NCBI GenBank assembly: GCA_964586785.1
Contig: CAZPHS010000001.1
Span: 1-64,000 of the forward strand
Length of the DNA stretch: 64,000 bases
From: SZUA-584 sp041656035
GTDB lineage: Bacteria; Bacillota; Clostridia; Christensenellales; SZUA-584
Direction of reading: 5' to 3'
A model generated the notes under the pieces. It was not told the origin of the DNA, searched no databases, and worked only from the letters and a program-made list of their open reading frames with translations. Below are positions 8,843 to 16,684 of this stretch, in pieces. The number at the start of each line of letters is the position of its first letter. Position 1 is the stretch's first letter. The position numbers and the translations under genes were made by a program.

Positions 8843-10246
8843 ATCAGCACCGCGCGGCTGCCGGTAGAAAGCGGCTTGCTTCCTGTCAAGCGAGTAATTT
8901 TTTATGAATATAAGCGCCGACACAAAACAGACAAAAAATCCGGCAGGCAGTATAAGCCCTATATTTATATATACGGAGCGGGGCTGAACGATTTTTGGAT
9001 TGAAACCGAAACAATCAATAAGCAAACCGACAATCATTATTGCGGCGGCCTGCGATATTTTAAAAATCAACGTCGCGCAGCCGAAAAAAACGCCCTCTTT
9101 GCGCGTTCCCGTATGATAAGCGTCTTTGTCTATTGTGTCCGCAATCATAGAATACGGCAGCGCTATGCTGCCTCCCATAGACAAACCCATAAGAAGCGCC
9201 AAAGGCAGAACAATAAGGTAATGCTGGCAAATCCACTCGCTTAAAAACACGCATACGGCAAAAACAACGGAGACGGCTATGTTTAAGAAAAGGCAAATAA
9301 TGAGCGCCCGCCGTTTTTCCGTCCGGTTCGCGACGTAAGTCCAAAGCGGCTGTGCCAGCAGCGCCGCCGCGAACAAAGAGCCGAACACAATGCCCATCTC
9401 TTTGTTTGAAAAACCGAAAGTATATGTAAACACATGCATTCCGGCGGCGCCGACAATTCCCATCGCCATATTTACAAACATAAGACCGAGGCTTACATTG
9501 CGAAAGTCGGCGCACTTTAAAGCCTGTATAGTTTCTGCAAAAATACCGTAAAAAGAGCCGCTTTTGGGTTTTGGGGCAAACCTAACTTTGCCGCGGCGGT
9601 ATGTTAACGCTATGCATACGGCGGCGCAGACAAGTATTAAAGCCGAACCGGTAAGCCCTAAGTATTGATAAGCCTGCGGGTTGCTGTGCCCGTTCGCGAA
9701 TTCCGGCGTCGGACGGAAGAAAACCGCCATTCCCATAACAATAGGAAATATGAATCCGAGAAAATAAAATGCGGTTCTGTAGGACTGTATAACCGTCCGT
9801 TCGTTGTAATCGTTTGAAAGTTCGGCTCCGTGCGCGAGAAACGGCGTTGTATAAATTGTGGAAAAGGTTTTAATCATTATCAGAAAAAACGCAAGAAGTA
9901 TTGTTTTTAAAAATTGAGTTTGCTCCGGACTTATGCGCCACAGCAGCCAGTTAAAAAGCGCAAGACCGGCGGCGCCTAAAAGCACATAAAACAAACGTCT
10001 TCCCAGTATTATTTTATCGCTTGTATGATCGGATATATATCCCATGACGGGGTCGGTTACGGCGTCCCATATGGTGCTTGCGGAAATAATAAGCCCCGTG
10101 GCAGTGCCGCTTATGCCTAATATATTTGTGGCGTAAAACATCAGGTACACCGATAAAAGCTGGAAAGGCACGGCATAAGATAACGCTCCGATGCCGTATC
10201 CTAACCTTGCCGCGTTTGATACGATGTTTTTGTTTTGTTTATTCAT
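8822..10246 (-). CDS. MFS transporter of the GPH (MelB-like) sugar:cation symporter family
   Basis: A 474-residue membrane protein with about twelve hydrophobic helices. The N-terminal SYAVPFQLLSVYLMFYATN and the loop SDHTSDKIILGRR (with DAVTDPVMGYISD just before it) are the GPH signature, as in melibiose and glucuronide carriers. A second typical motif, GSIALPYSMIADTID, lies in the C-terminal half. Substrate unknown; no glycosidase gene sits next to it. The start at 10246 is preceded by CGGAG and places the first helix as in relatives; 22 further in-frame codons upstream look non-native. A consensus promoter lies at 10284-10312. The gene runs tail-to-tail into the Ppx gene with a 21-base overlap of coding ends, so neither has a separate terminator there. 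Confidence 0.88.
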   Translation of the reverse strand: MNKQNKNIVSNAARLGYGIGALSYAVPFQLLSVYLMFYATNILGISGTATGLIISASTIWDAVTDPVMGYISDHTSDKIILGRRLFYVLLGAAGLALFNWLLWRISPEQTQFLKTILLAFFLIMIKTFSTIYTTPFLAHGAELSNDYNERTVIQSYRTAFYFLGFIFPIVMGMAVFFRPTPEFANGHSNPQAYQYLGLTGSALILVCAAVCIALTYRRGKVRFAPKPKSGSFYGIFAETIQALKCADFRNVSLGLMFVNMAMGIVGAAGMHVFTYTFGFSNKEMGIVFGSLFAAALLAQPLWTYVANRTEKRRALIICLFLNIAVSVVFAVCVFLSEWICQHYLIVLPLALLMGLSMGGSIALPYSMIADTIDKDAYHTGTRKEGVFFGCATLIFKISQAAAIMIVGLLIDCFGFNPKIVQPRSVYINIGLILPAGFFVCFVSALIFIKNYSLDRKQAAFYRQPRGADLNKREL

Positions 10247-10283
10247 GCAACGCTCCGAGGGATATATTTTAAAAGCTCTTCTG

Positions 10284-10312
10284 ATTATATAGAAACAAAA
10301 CACAAAGTTCAA
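10284..10312 (-). promoter_or_regulatory. sigma-A promoter of the GPH transporter gene
   Basis: On the minus strand TTGAAC (10312-10307), a 17-nt spacer and TATAAT (10289-10284) lie about 38 bases before the start codon. Confidence 0.75.
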
Positions 10313-10345
10313 TGATTGCCTCTTCCCAAAAGGCCGGTTTTTATA

Positions 10346-10371
10346 TTGACATTAACCATGTATAGTATAAT
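10346..10371 (+). promoter_or_regulatory. possible promoter of small membrane protein gene
   Basis: TTGACA at 10346-10351 and TATAAT at 10366-10371 are both perfect hexamers, but only 14 nt apart instead of 16-18. It may be a weak or activator-dependent promoter, or one of the two matches may be chance. Confidence 0.35.
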
Positions 10372-10395
10372 TTGAATAAATGGGAGGATGAAAAT

Positions 10396-10596
10396 ATGAT
10401 TGAAAGAACTTTTATTAATGATACAATCATTGACGGAGAGCCATTTAATACTTTAAAATTAACTTTTGGAGTTTATGACCACATTGTTTTTCAGATACTT
10501 TTTTATTTAATTGCGGCAACATTAGCAATCGCCTGCGTATATATAAGCGCATACCTTATAAAAAAACTTATAGTTCTGTTTAAAAAGAACATATAA
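10396..10596 (+). CDS. small single-span membrane protein, unknown
   Basis: A 66-residue protein I do not recognise. Residues 1-30 are polar; about 33-58 form one hydrophobic helix (VFQILFYLIAATLAIACVYI), followed by a Lys-rich tail (KKLIVLFKKN), so the C-terminus is probably cytoplasmic. GGGAGG (10382-10387) sits 8 bases before the chosen ATG; an in-frame ATG at 10372 lies upstream of this site and is less likely. It has promoter-like hexamers upstream and a long palindrome downstream, so it appears to be its own transcription unit. Codon use is slightly more A+T-rich than its neighbours. Confidence 0.6.
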   Translation: MIERTFINDTIIDGEPFNTLKLTFGVYDHIVFQILFYLIAATLAIACVYISAYLIKKLIVLFKKNI

Positions 10597-10623
10597 TTGT
10601 TTAGGAATGGTGTAACAGCCGAT

Positions 10624-10653
10624 AAAGAACGGGGTGACGTCACCCCGTTCTTT
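10624..10653. terminator. 30-bp perfect palindrome, likely bidirectional terminator
   Basis: Left arm AAAGAACGGGGTGAC (10624-10638) and right arm GTCACCCCGTTCTTT (10639-10653) are exact complements with no spacer. It lies between the convergent small membrane protein gene and hup. The flanks give only short A/T runs (AAA and TTT), so termination is likely but modest in both directions. Confidence 0.65.
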
Positions 10654-10680
10654 GCTGTCCGACCAAGAACCGCCGCATAC

Positions 10681-10709
10681 AAAAACCTCTCGCGCGGCGG
10701 TGTGAGAGG
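10681..10709 (-). terminator. intrinsic terminator of hup
   Basis: Read on the minus strand, CCTCTC pairs with GAGAGG and is followed by TTTTT (10685-10681). It lies about 30 bases after the hup stop codon. Confidence 0.7.
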
Positions 10710-10737
10710 GGTTAACGCCACGCTTAACCGCTCATTT

Positions 10738-11013
10738 TTATTTGCCAAAGGCATCCTTAAACGCTTTGCCCGGCTTGAAGGCCGGAGAACTGGATGCGGG
10801 GATATCAATCTGGGCGCCGGTAGCCGGATTCACGCCTTTTCTTGCCGCTCTTTGGCGCAGCTCAAAAGAACCAAAGCCTGTCCACTGAACTTTATCGCCG
10901 CCCTTTAAAGCCTCGGTTACAACGCTGACCAGCGCGGAAAGACAAGCATCCGAATCTTTTTTCGACAGACCCGCCTTTTTGGCGACGGCGTCGACTAGAT
11001 CTGATTTGTTCAT
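10738..11013 (-). CDS. hup: DNA-binding protein HU
   Basis: A 91-residue histone-like protein, the usual length. It begins MNKSDLVDAVAKKAGLSKKD, has the GFGSFELRQRAARKG strand leading to the beta arm, then NPATGAQIDIPASSSPAFKPG with the arm-tip proline, and ends FKDAFGK. HU dimers bend and compact DNA and assist replication and recombination. AGGAGG precedes the start. It follows mazG in the same direction, with a probable weak terminator in the 73-nt gap, so it is likely also transcribed on its own. In many Clostridia hup sits in the spoVB-mazG-hup-S4-yabP-yabQ-divIC cluster; here the cluster stops at hup. Confidence 0.97.
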   Translation of the reverse strand: MNKSDLVDAVAKKAGLSKKDSDACLSALVSVVTEALKGGDKVQWTGFGSFELRQRAARKGVNPATGAQIDIPASSSPAFKPGKAFKDAFGK

Positions 11014-11052
11014 TTAATAAATCCTCCTGTTATAATAAGTTTCTTAAGTTTA

Positions 11053-11078
11053 TTAAAACTCCGGATATGAACCGGAAA
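11053..11078 (-). terminator. weak terminator between mazG and hup
   Basis: On the minus strand TCCGG (11076-11072) pairs with CCGGA (11064-11060), and GTTTT follows. Short stem, so leaky termination at best. Confidence 0.45.
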
Positions 11079-11086
11079 TTTAATGC

Positions 11087-12493
11087 CTATACTCTTTTTT
11101 TCGCGGATTCCCATAGCTCGTCAAGTGTTTTTAAATCGCCGCTTTTTAAATCTATCCCTTTTTGCTCCGCAATTGTCTCGACCGCGCAAAACCTTTCTAC
11201 AAACTTATCGGTTGCTTTTTGCAGTGCCGTCTCGGGGTCTATACCATACAGCCTGACCACATTTACGGCGGAAAACAACAAATCTCCGGCTTCATCAAAA
11301 AGGCTTTGCGTATCGGTGCAACGCAGCAGCTCGTCAATTTCTTCTTTGAGCTTATCAACAGCCTTTGAGGCGTTTTCAAAATCGAACCCGGCGTTTGCCG
11401 CCTTTTGCTGCACCTTGCCGCCGCGCATCAGCGCGGGCATACTTTTTGGAACGTCCTTTATGACATCGGAAGCCGTGCGCTGACCCTTCTCTATTTTCTT
11501 AATATGCTCCCAGTTTTTCAAAACAGCCGCGGACGTATCCGCCATCGCGCCGCCGAATATATGTGTGTGGCGGGATATCATTTTGCCGCATATGGCCGTT
11601 GTAACGTCCGAAACATCAAAACAGCCCTGCTGCTGCGCTATGCGGCTGTGAAATACGACCTGCAAAAGCACATCGCCGAGCTCATCGCATAAAGCGTCCG
11701 GGTCGCCCTCGTCAATGGCTTCGAGAACTTCGTAGCTTTCTTCGATAAGGTATCTTTTAAGGCTCAAATGCGTCTGCTCTTTATCCCAGGGACATCCGTT
11801 TTGGGAACGCAGCCTTGCCATAACATCCACTAAATCTGAAAAGGTGAAGCGTTTTTTCTGCTCAAGGGGGAGCGGGGGCAATACCACACTCGTATAATAA
11901 CCGTATGAAGGCTCTGCGTCAAGACGAAACAGTGGAATATTTTTCCCCGACATTGTTCTGGTATCCGCTATAAAAACGCTGTATTCGTCGCCGTATTGCC
12001 GGGCAAGCTTAAGCTTTAACCCGCCGGCCGCAAGCCTTGAGTTAATCTCGTTTATTACGACGGTAACGCCGGTGTCCGCAGCCCGTTCAAACGCGGACGC
12101 GCAAAAAACAGATACGCCTTTTGTGCCGTCCGCCGCGCCCGCGGCGAAAGCGGCGCATAGAGCCGCGTTCGCGTGTGGCAAAACGGTTACGCTTCCACCC
12201 TTTGCGCGCACATATTCCGCGGCGGCGCAGGCTATGCGGTTCGAGCACATATCCCCCAAAGTAACAAACAGCACGCAATCGCCGGCTAACCGCTCGCGCG
12301 CGGCGCTTAAAAGATTATCAAAATCCAAAGCCGTATTATAAATATCGTCAAGGGTTTGATATTTTATGCCCAAAGCGTCAAAAGCCGTGCCTGCGGACGT
12401 TTGCAGAACAACAGTTTTTGAGTGTTTGGCGGCCTGCGCGACATCGCCGCATATGCCGCCGTTTGCGCTCATAGCGCCTATGGTTAAGTGCAT
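11087..12493 (-). CDS. mazG: YabN-type protein: degenerate tetrapyrrole methylase domain fused to MazG pyrophosphohydrolase
   Basis: A 468-residue cytoplasmic protein with two parts. Residues 1-210 match the tetrapyrrole (corrin/porphyrin) methylase fold of Bacillus YabN, with LFVTLGDMCSN in place of the usual glycine-rich SAM loop. Residues 225-468 are a tandem MazG nucleoside triphosphate pyrophosphohydrolase, with CPWDKEQTHLSLKRYLIEE, then EELGDVLL-like DELGDVLLQVVFHSRI, and a second metal-binding helix EIDELL/DEAGDLLF. MazG removes aberrant NTPs and can lower ppGpp. It follows the SpoVB-like gene with no gap (stop and start abut), exactly as yabM-yabN do in Bacillus, so the two are translationally coupled. 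Confidence 0.9.
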   Translation of the reverse strand: MHLTIGAMSANGGICGDVAQAAKHSKTVVLQTSAGTAFDALGIKYQTLDDIYNTALDFDNLLSAARERLAGDCVLFVTLGDMCSNRIACAAAEYVRAKGGSVTVLPHANAALCAAFAAGAADGTKGVSVFCASAFERAADTGVTVVINEINSRLAAGGLKLKLARQYGDEYSVFIADTRTMSGKNIPLFRLDAEPSYGYYTSVVLPPLPLEQKKRFTFSDLVDVMARLRSQNGCPWDKEQTHLSLKRYLIEESYEVLEAIDEGDPDALCDELGDVLLQVVFHSRIAQQQGCFDVSDVTTAICGKMISRHTHIFGGAMADTSAAVLKNWEHIKKIEKGQRTASDVIKDVPKSMPALMRGGKVQQKAANAGFDFENASKAVDKLKEEIDELLRCTDTQSLFDEAGDLLFSAVNVVRLYGIDPETALQKATDKFVERFCAVETIAEQKGIDLKSGDLKTLDELWESAKKRV

Positions 12494-14122
12494 TTAACTC
12501 TCCCAGAAGCCAAGCTTATTAATAAAACGCGTAATACGGCCGCCGCCCGGTATAAACGCCATATCGTTTTTCTTTAACGCTCCGGTGAAAAATAGCATAG
12601 CGACATAAACCAGCACTGCCGTCGCGATGCAAGCGATAACGGTATAGGCGCCGCCAAGCTCGGGCAGAAGCGAACGGTACATGAAATGTACCACAACGCC
12701 CATAACGGCGGCGGAAAGCAGCGGCGTAAGCAAACCCGAAGCAATGCGCACGCGCGCTCGCGTTCGCGCCAAAACGACAATGGTATTTATCAAAGCGGCA
12801 ATGCCGTAGCACGCGGCGGTGCCTATAGCGGCGCCGTTGACATTGACGGAAGGTATCTTAATAAGCACGAGGCTTACCGCAAGCTTTACGCCCGCGCCAA
12901 TCAAAAGACTGAAAAAAGGCACCCATTGAAGGCCGGCGCCTTGAAGCACGCCAGTCATGGATTGCAGCATCGTAAGGAAAAGCACGCCGACAGATAAAGT
13001 TTTAAGCAGCTGCGCGCCTACGGCAATCTCGTTCGCGTTAAGCCCGCGTGAATAGAGCAGCGTAATAACAGGCTCCGCTAAAAGGTAAAGACCCACGGAG
13101 CACGGCAAACCTATAAGAAGCGCAAGCTTAAACCCCATTCCCGAGCGGCTGCTTAAGGCAATATCGTCGTTTTTCGCGCGGGCTTCCGAAATTGCGGGGA
13201 CAAGGCTCATGCAAAGCGCGAGGGATAGCACCGCGGGCATGTTGACAAGAGTATTAACCGCGCCCGTAAGCACGCCGAAGCTGGCCGTTGGGGAGAGCGG
13301 ATTAAATGCGGAATAGTCAATCGCCGAGAGAGTGTTGGTTACTATGGCCGTGTCGATAAAATTTACTATTGGCATAACACAAGCGCCGAGAGTTATGGGC
13401 ACAGCTATAGAAACAAGCTCGAAGGCCGATGAGCGTTTAGGTCTGTGCATCAGCCCGGGAGACTGCCGCCGCAGTTTGCTTATTTGCCGTTTCTTGCGGT
13501 TATATATAAAAATGATTACAACCAAAGCGAGTATTTCTGAAATAGTAACACCTAAAAGCGCGCCCGCGGCGCCGTACTCAACGCCCTTTCCAACCCACAG
13601 CGACGCAAGATAAATACCGGCGCCAAGTTTAACCGCCTGCTCGACAATTTGCGTTAAGGCAGTCGGGAACATCATCTGCAGTCCCTGGAAATAACCCCGG
13701 TAAGCCGACAGCACAGACACGAAAAATAAAGAGGGAGCAATCATTTTAAGCGACAGATGCGCCGATGGTATTTTGGATGCGCCGGCGATTATATCCGAAA
13801 ACGAAAACATTAAAGATGTTGTTATAACACCGAAGACAAGAAGCATTCTAAACGCGGTCTGAAATGTTCTGTGCGCGCCCCGGTAATCCCCGAGAGTAAC
13901 ACGTTCGGATACTATTCTTGAAATGGCGGCAGGCAGACCGGCGGACGAAATTACAAGTAAAAGCGCGTAAGTAGGATAAGCCACCTGATAGTTTGCCAAG
14001 CCTTCCGCGCCTATTATGTTTGTAAGGGGGACTCTGAAAAAAGCGCCTATAACTTTGACGGCAAGTCCGGCCGCCCCGAGTATCGCCGCGCCTTTTACAA
14101 AACTTTTCTGCTTATCAGACAT
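12494..14122 (-). CDS. spoVB: SpoVB/YabM-type polysaccharide flippase (MATE/MOP superfamily)
   Basis: A 542-residue integral membrane protein with about fourteen helices. It starts MSDKQKSFVKGAAILGAAGL, the typical opening of SpoVB/YabM/MurJ-like lipid-linked oligosaccharide exporters, followed by GAFFRVPLTNIIGAEGL. SpoVB proteins export precursors for the spore cortex; YabM-like paralogues may serve vegetative wall synthesis. Position in front of mazG matches Bacillus yabM, while the sequence alone does not separate SpoVB from YabM, so the symbol is by family. GGAG lies upstream of the start and a promoter at 14157-14185 drives the spoVB-mazG unit. It is divergent from trmL. Confidence 0.85.
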   Translation of the reverse strand: MSDKQKSFVKGAAILGAAGLAVKVIGAFFRVPLTNIIGAEGLANYQVAYPTYALLLVISSAGLPAAISRIVSERVTLGDYRGAHRTFQTAFRMLLVFGVITTSLMFSFSDIIAGASKIPSAHLSLKMIAPSLFFVSVLSAYRGYFQGLQMMFPTALTQIVEQAVKLGAGIYLASLWVGKGVEYGAAGALLGVTISEILALVVIIFIYNRKKRQISKLRRQSPGLMHRPKRSSAFELVSIAVPITLGACVMPIVNFIDTAIVTNTLSAIDYSAFNPLSPTASFGVLTGAVNTLVNMPAVLSLALCMSLVPAISEARAKNDDIALSSRSGMGFKLALLIGLPCSVGLYLLAEPVITLLYSRGLNANEIAVGAQLLKTLSVGVLFLTMLQSMTGVLQGAGLQWVPFFSLLIGAGVKLAVSLVLIKIPSVNVNGAAIGTAACYGIAALINTIVVLARTRARVRIASGLLTPLLSAAVMGVVVHFMYRSLLPELGGAYTVIACIATAVLVYVAMLFFTGALKKNDMAFIPGGGRITRFINKLGFWES

Positions 14123-14156
14123 TTTAACTCCTACGCGAGCTTTAAATTACCAAAGC

Positions 14157-14185
14157 ATTATATTATAAAAAAAACTCTTTGCCAA
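14157..14185 (-). promoter_or_regulatory. sigma-A promoter of spoVB-mazG
   Basis: On the minus strand TTGGCA (14185-14180), 17-nt spacer, TATAAT (14162-14157), about 35 bases before the start codon. Confidence 0.75.
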
Positions 14186-14228
14186 TATGCCGGTCTTCAA
14201 CAAATATTGTTTAAAATATCCGGCTAAG

Positions 14229-14258
14229 TTGTCTCGCAGTCTGATGATATTATATAAT
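14229..14258 (+). promoter_or_regulatory. sigma-A promoter of trmL
   Basis: TTGTCT (14229-14234), 18-nt spacer, TATAAT (14253-14258), about 30 bases before the trmL start. It is back-to-back with the spoVB promoter. Confidence 0.65.
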
Positions 14259-14288
14259 GTTTTAGGAATTATTTCTATGGAGGATATA

Positions 14289-14753
14289 ATGCGGATAAAT
14301 ATAGTGCTTGTGGAGCCCGAAATACCAGCCAATACCGGAAATGTGGCGCGCACCTGCGCCGTTACGGGAGCGCGGCTGCATCTTGTTGAGCCTCTTGGGT
14401 TTTCTATAGACGATAAGCGGTTAAAGCGCGCGGGGCTTGATTACTGGCCGCAGCTGAACGTAAAGCTGTATAAGAACCTCGATGAGTTTTTTTCGCAGAC
14501 ACAGGGGGGCGAATACTATTACTGCACGACGAAAGCAAAACGATTTTACAATCAGGTATCATACGGGGACGGGTGCTATATTATATTCGGGAAAGAGACA
14601 AAAGGGCTGCCGGAGATTCTTGCCGAGGAGCACCCCCGGCGCGCGGTAAGGATACCTATGAGGCCAACTCTGCGCTCTTTGAACCTTTCCAATTCCGTCG
14701 CCATAGTCGTATACGAGGCTTTGCGGCAGCAAGGCTTTCCGGACATGACATAG
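14289..14753 (+). CDS. trmL: tRNA (cytidine(34)-2'-O)-methyltransferase
   Basis: A 154-residue SPOUT methyltransferase, the usual TrmL/YibK/CspR length. It methylates the wobble ribose of tRNA-Leu isoacceptors with SAM. Diagnostic motifs are PEIPANTGNVARTC at the N-terminus, then IIFGKETKGLP and RIPMRPTLRSLNLSNSVAIV, which builds the trefoil knot and SAM site. The ATG at 14289 is preceded by GGAGG five bases away; the frame extends upstream but those residues are not part of the family. It has its own promoter and is divergent from spoVB. A 165-nt A+T-rich gap follows, in which I see no gene. Confidence 0.95.
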   Translation: MRINIVLVEPEIPANTGNVARTCAVTGARLHLVEPLGFSIDDKRLKRAGLDYWPQLNVKLYKNLDEFFSQTQGGEYYYCTTKAKRFYNQVSYGDGCYIIFGKETKGLPEILAEEHPRRAVRIPMRPTLRSLNLSNSVAIVVYEALRQQGFPDMT

Positions 14754-14918
14754 ACAATACAATACAAAAGATATTATACATAAAGGCTTATGATAAAAGC
14801 TCCCTCGCATGATAATATGATTTATTTAATATGTACGGCAACACATGCAAACTATGTAATATATTAACTGGTAAAACATTGACCTTTTTATAAATTCATG
14901 ATACAAACATAATATGGC

Positions 14919-15599
14919 ATGAACTTACACATAATTTGGGGAGAGAGTCACGTTACTGGTACACCGGGGCAAGATTGTGTTCTTAAAGGTGGAGCGGGAA
15001 TACATCATTCGTTAGGGCAAACGATCACCCCCACTTCAAATCTTACTCTTTATGCTAAATGGAGTAATGTGCTTGGTTACTGGGAATCAGATGCAGATTC
15101 AATTGGAAGATGGAACTCGACTCCAAGCGTTTATAAGAAGAAATTGAATTCTAATGTATCGTTCTATTTTATGACAGGCGAATCTCACGCGAGAACTCAA
15201 TGGAATGGAGCCGGTATATCAACAACGACTACTACAGATAAGGACACAGCAAATATTAGGGTATATGGTGGTTCTTACAATGAATTAATATCTGAAGAAA
15301 GCTGGGTTGATATGGCTCCCGATGATACTGGTTATGCTATTAGTAATTTTGTTTATGAAAAAGATTATTATTATAATGGGAGTATAAAAACTGGAAATAT
15401 ATATGTAGCAGCAAGAATTGCGATTAGAGATCGAGGAGCAACAGTTGATGAATATTGTAAAACAAGCACGCATGAATTAGGGCATACTTTAGGATGGGAA
15501 GGTCATGCAAACGGAAGTAGTAATATCATGTATCGCTATGCATCTTCTGTTACAACGCTTACTGATGTGGATAAAAGACATTTACAACAAGTTTACTAA
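14919..15599 (+). pseudogene. 5'-truncated secreted matrixin-like zinc metalloprotease with an InlB-type repeat remnant
   Basis: 226 codons open from an ATG at 14919. Residues 1-48 end in SNLTLYAKW, the closing strand of an InlB/Listeria-Bacteroides B-repeat, but the repeat's start and any signal peptide are missing. Residues 50-226 are a metzincin-type protease: HELGHTLGWEGH (zinc ligands H185, H189, H196) and the Met-turn SNIMY, as in matrixin-like HExxHxxGxxGH proteins. A protein with a cell-wall repeat and such a protease should be exported, yet there is no leader and no good ribosome site before 14919. I therefore read this as the 3' part of a longer surface protease gene that lost its front end. 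It could instead be translated as a short cytosolic protein. The region is clearly more A+T-rich than its surroundings. Confidence 0.6.
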
Positions 15600-15646
15600 A
15601 TAAGTCTTATGGGGATAAACAACTAAAAAAGAAAAGGAGATTAAAT

Positions 15647-16612
15647 ATGTGTATAAGAAAAATAATAGGAGTAATAGTATTATTTAGCTTAATTGTATCC
15701 GTAATAACAGGGTGCGGTAATATTGATAGCCATAGGGAAGACGAAGCAATTTTGTCACAACAGGATAACAGTCTTATTGAATCTGAATATGACGAAATTG
15801 TAATAAAATCTGAAGGAAGTAAAATATACTTAACTCTTGAGGAAGCAATAGATCAAAGCTATTGTGTAGTTAAAGCAAAGCTGAATAGTATCAACGAAGG
15901 TAAAACACGAAGAGAATATAATTTTACACTGGAAGAAACGATTATTGGAAACATGGATGAAGTTCATTTTATAGTTGATGAAGGATATGCGGACTATTCT
16001 GTAGAAAGCACGGATACAACTTATTCGACCAATAAAACAGATTATGAAGTTGGTAAAGAGTACATTTTGGTTCTATATAAAATTGCATCAGTTTACAACG
16101 GAAGAGATAAATATATGATAGTGGGCGATGTTTTCGTTAAACTCGATGATTCCGATAATATAGCTGAATATCGCAGATATCATCAAAAAGAGGAAAGCCC
16201 TTATAAAACCGCAAAAGAGTTATTAAATTATGCCCGAACTGTTACGGATGATTCCAAGGAGCGATTTGTTTATGGTATTCCATTTACGAGGTCTTCTAAG
16301 ATCCCGGATATTGTAGACGCTTCGCAATACATCGTAAAAGCAGTTGTTAGTGAAATAGAATCCGAGGATCCGAATAGTAACAGGGATACGTATATATGCG
16401 AGGTAACAGACATATTAAGGGGCACAACAAAGGATAAAATAAACATTGTGCTTTTTAAGAATACTGTGTCAATAGGAAAGGAATATCTCTTTTTACTGAA
16501 TAAAGCTACTGAATATTCGCTGACATATACCTTATCTTCAGTATATAGTGTTGTCGATTTGGAAAAGGAAATAAGCGTTGCCGAAGAAATTTATACACTG
16601 ATTTCAAAATAA
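15647..16612 (+). CDS. lipoprotein with two copies of an unknown module
   Basis: A 321-residue lipoprotein of unknown function. The signal peptide ends in the lipobox VITGCG (Cys near residue 23). The mature part holds two similar modules of about 100 residues: the first runs from QSYCVVKAKL to VGKEYILVLYK, the second from ASQYIVKAVV to IGKEYLFLLNK. Each reads as a buried strand with V-K-A, a variable loop, a strand ending in a short hydrophobic run, then GKEY and a hydrophobic strand, so a small beta-rich extracellular domain is likely. The next gene carries a third copy. AAAAGGAG lies before the start. The gene is A+T-rich, like the protease remnant before it, which suggests shared recent acquisition. 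Confidence 0.75.
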   Translation: MCIRKIIGVIVLFSLIVSVITGCGNIDSHREDEAILSQQDNSLIESEYDEIVIKSEGSKIYLTLEEAIDQSYCVVKAKLNSINEGKTRREYNFTLEETIIGNMDEVHFIVDEGYADYSVESTDTTYSTNKTDYEVGKEYILVLYKIASVYNGRDKYMIVGDVFVKLDDSDNIAEYRRYHQKEESPYKTAKELLNYARTVTDDSKERFVYGIPFTRSSKIPDIVDASQYIVKAVVSEIESEDPNSNRDTYICEVTDILRGTTKDKINIVLFKNTVSIGKEYLFLLNKATEYSLTYTLSSVYSVVDLEKEISVAEEIYTLISK

Positions 16613-16684
16613 CATGATTAGCTCAAGTCTGTTCCATTATGGAGCAGGCTTAGTTATATAGTGCCAAATATAAAGGAGGTTCAC

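Noticed and set aside
8876..9244. 122-codon plus-strand frame
   Set aside because: It lies antisense within the GPH symporter gene and is highly basic.
10597..10908. 103-codon plus-strand frame across the palindrome and hup
   Set aside because: It crosses two terminators and the antisense of hup.
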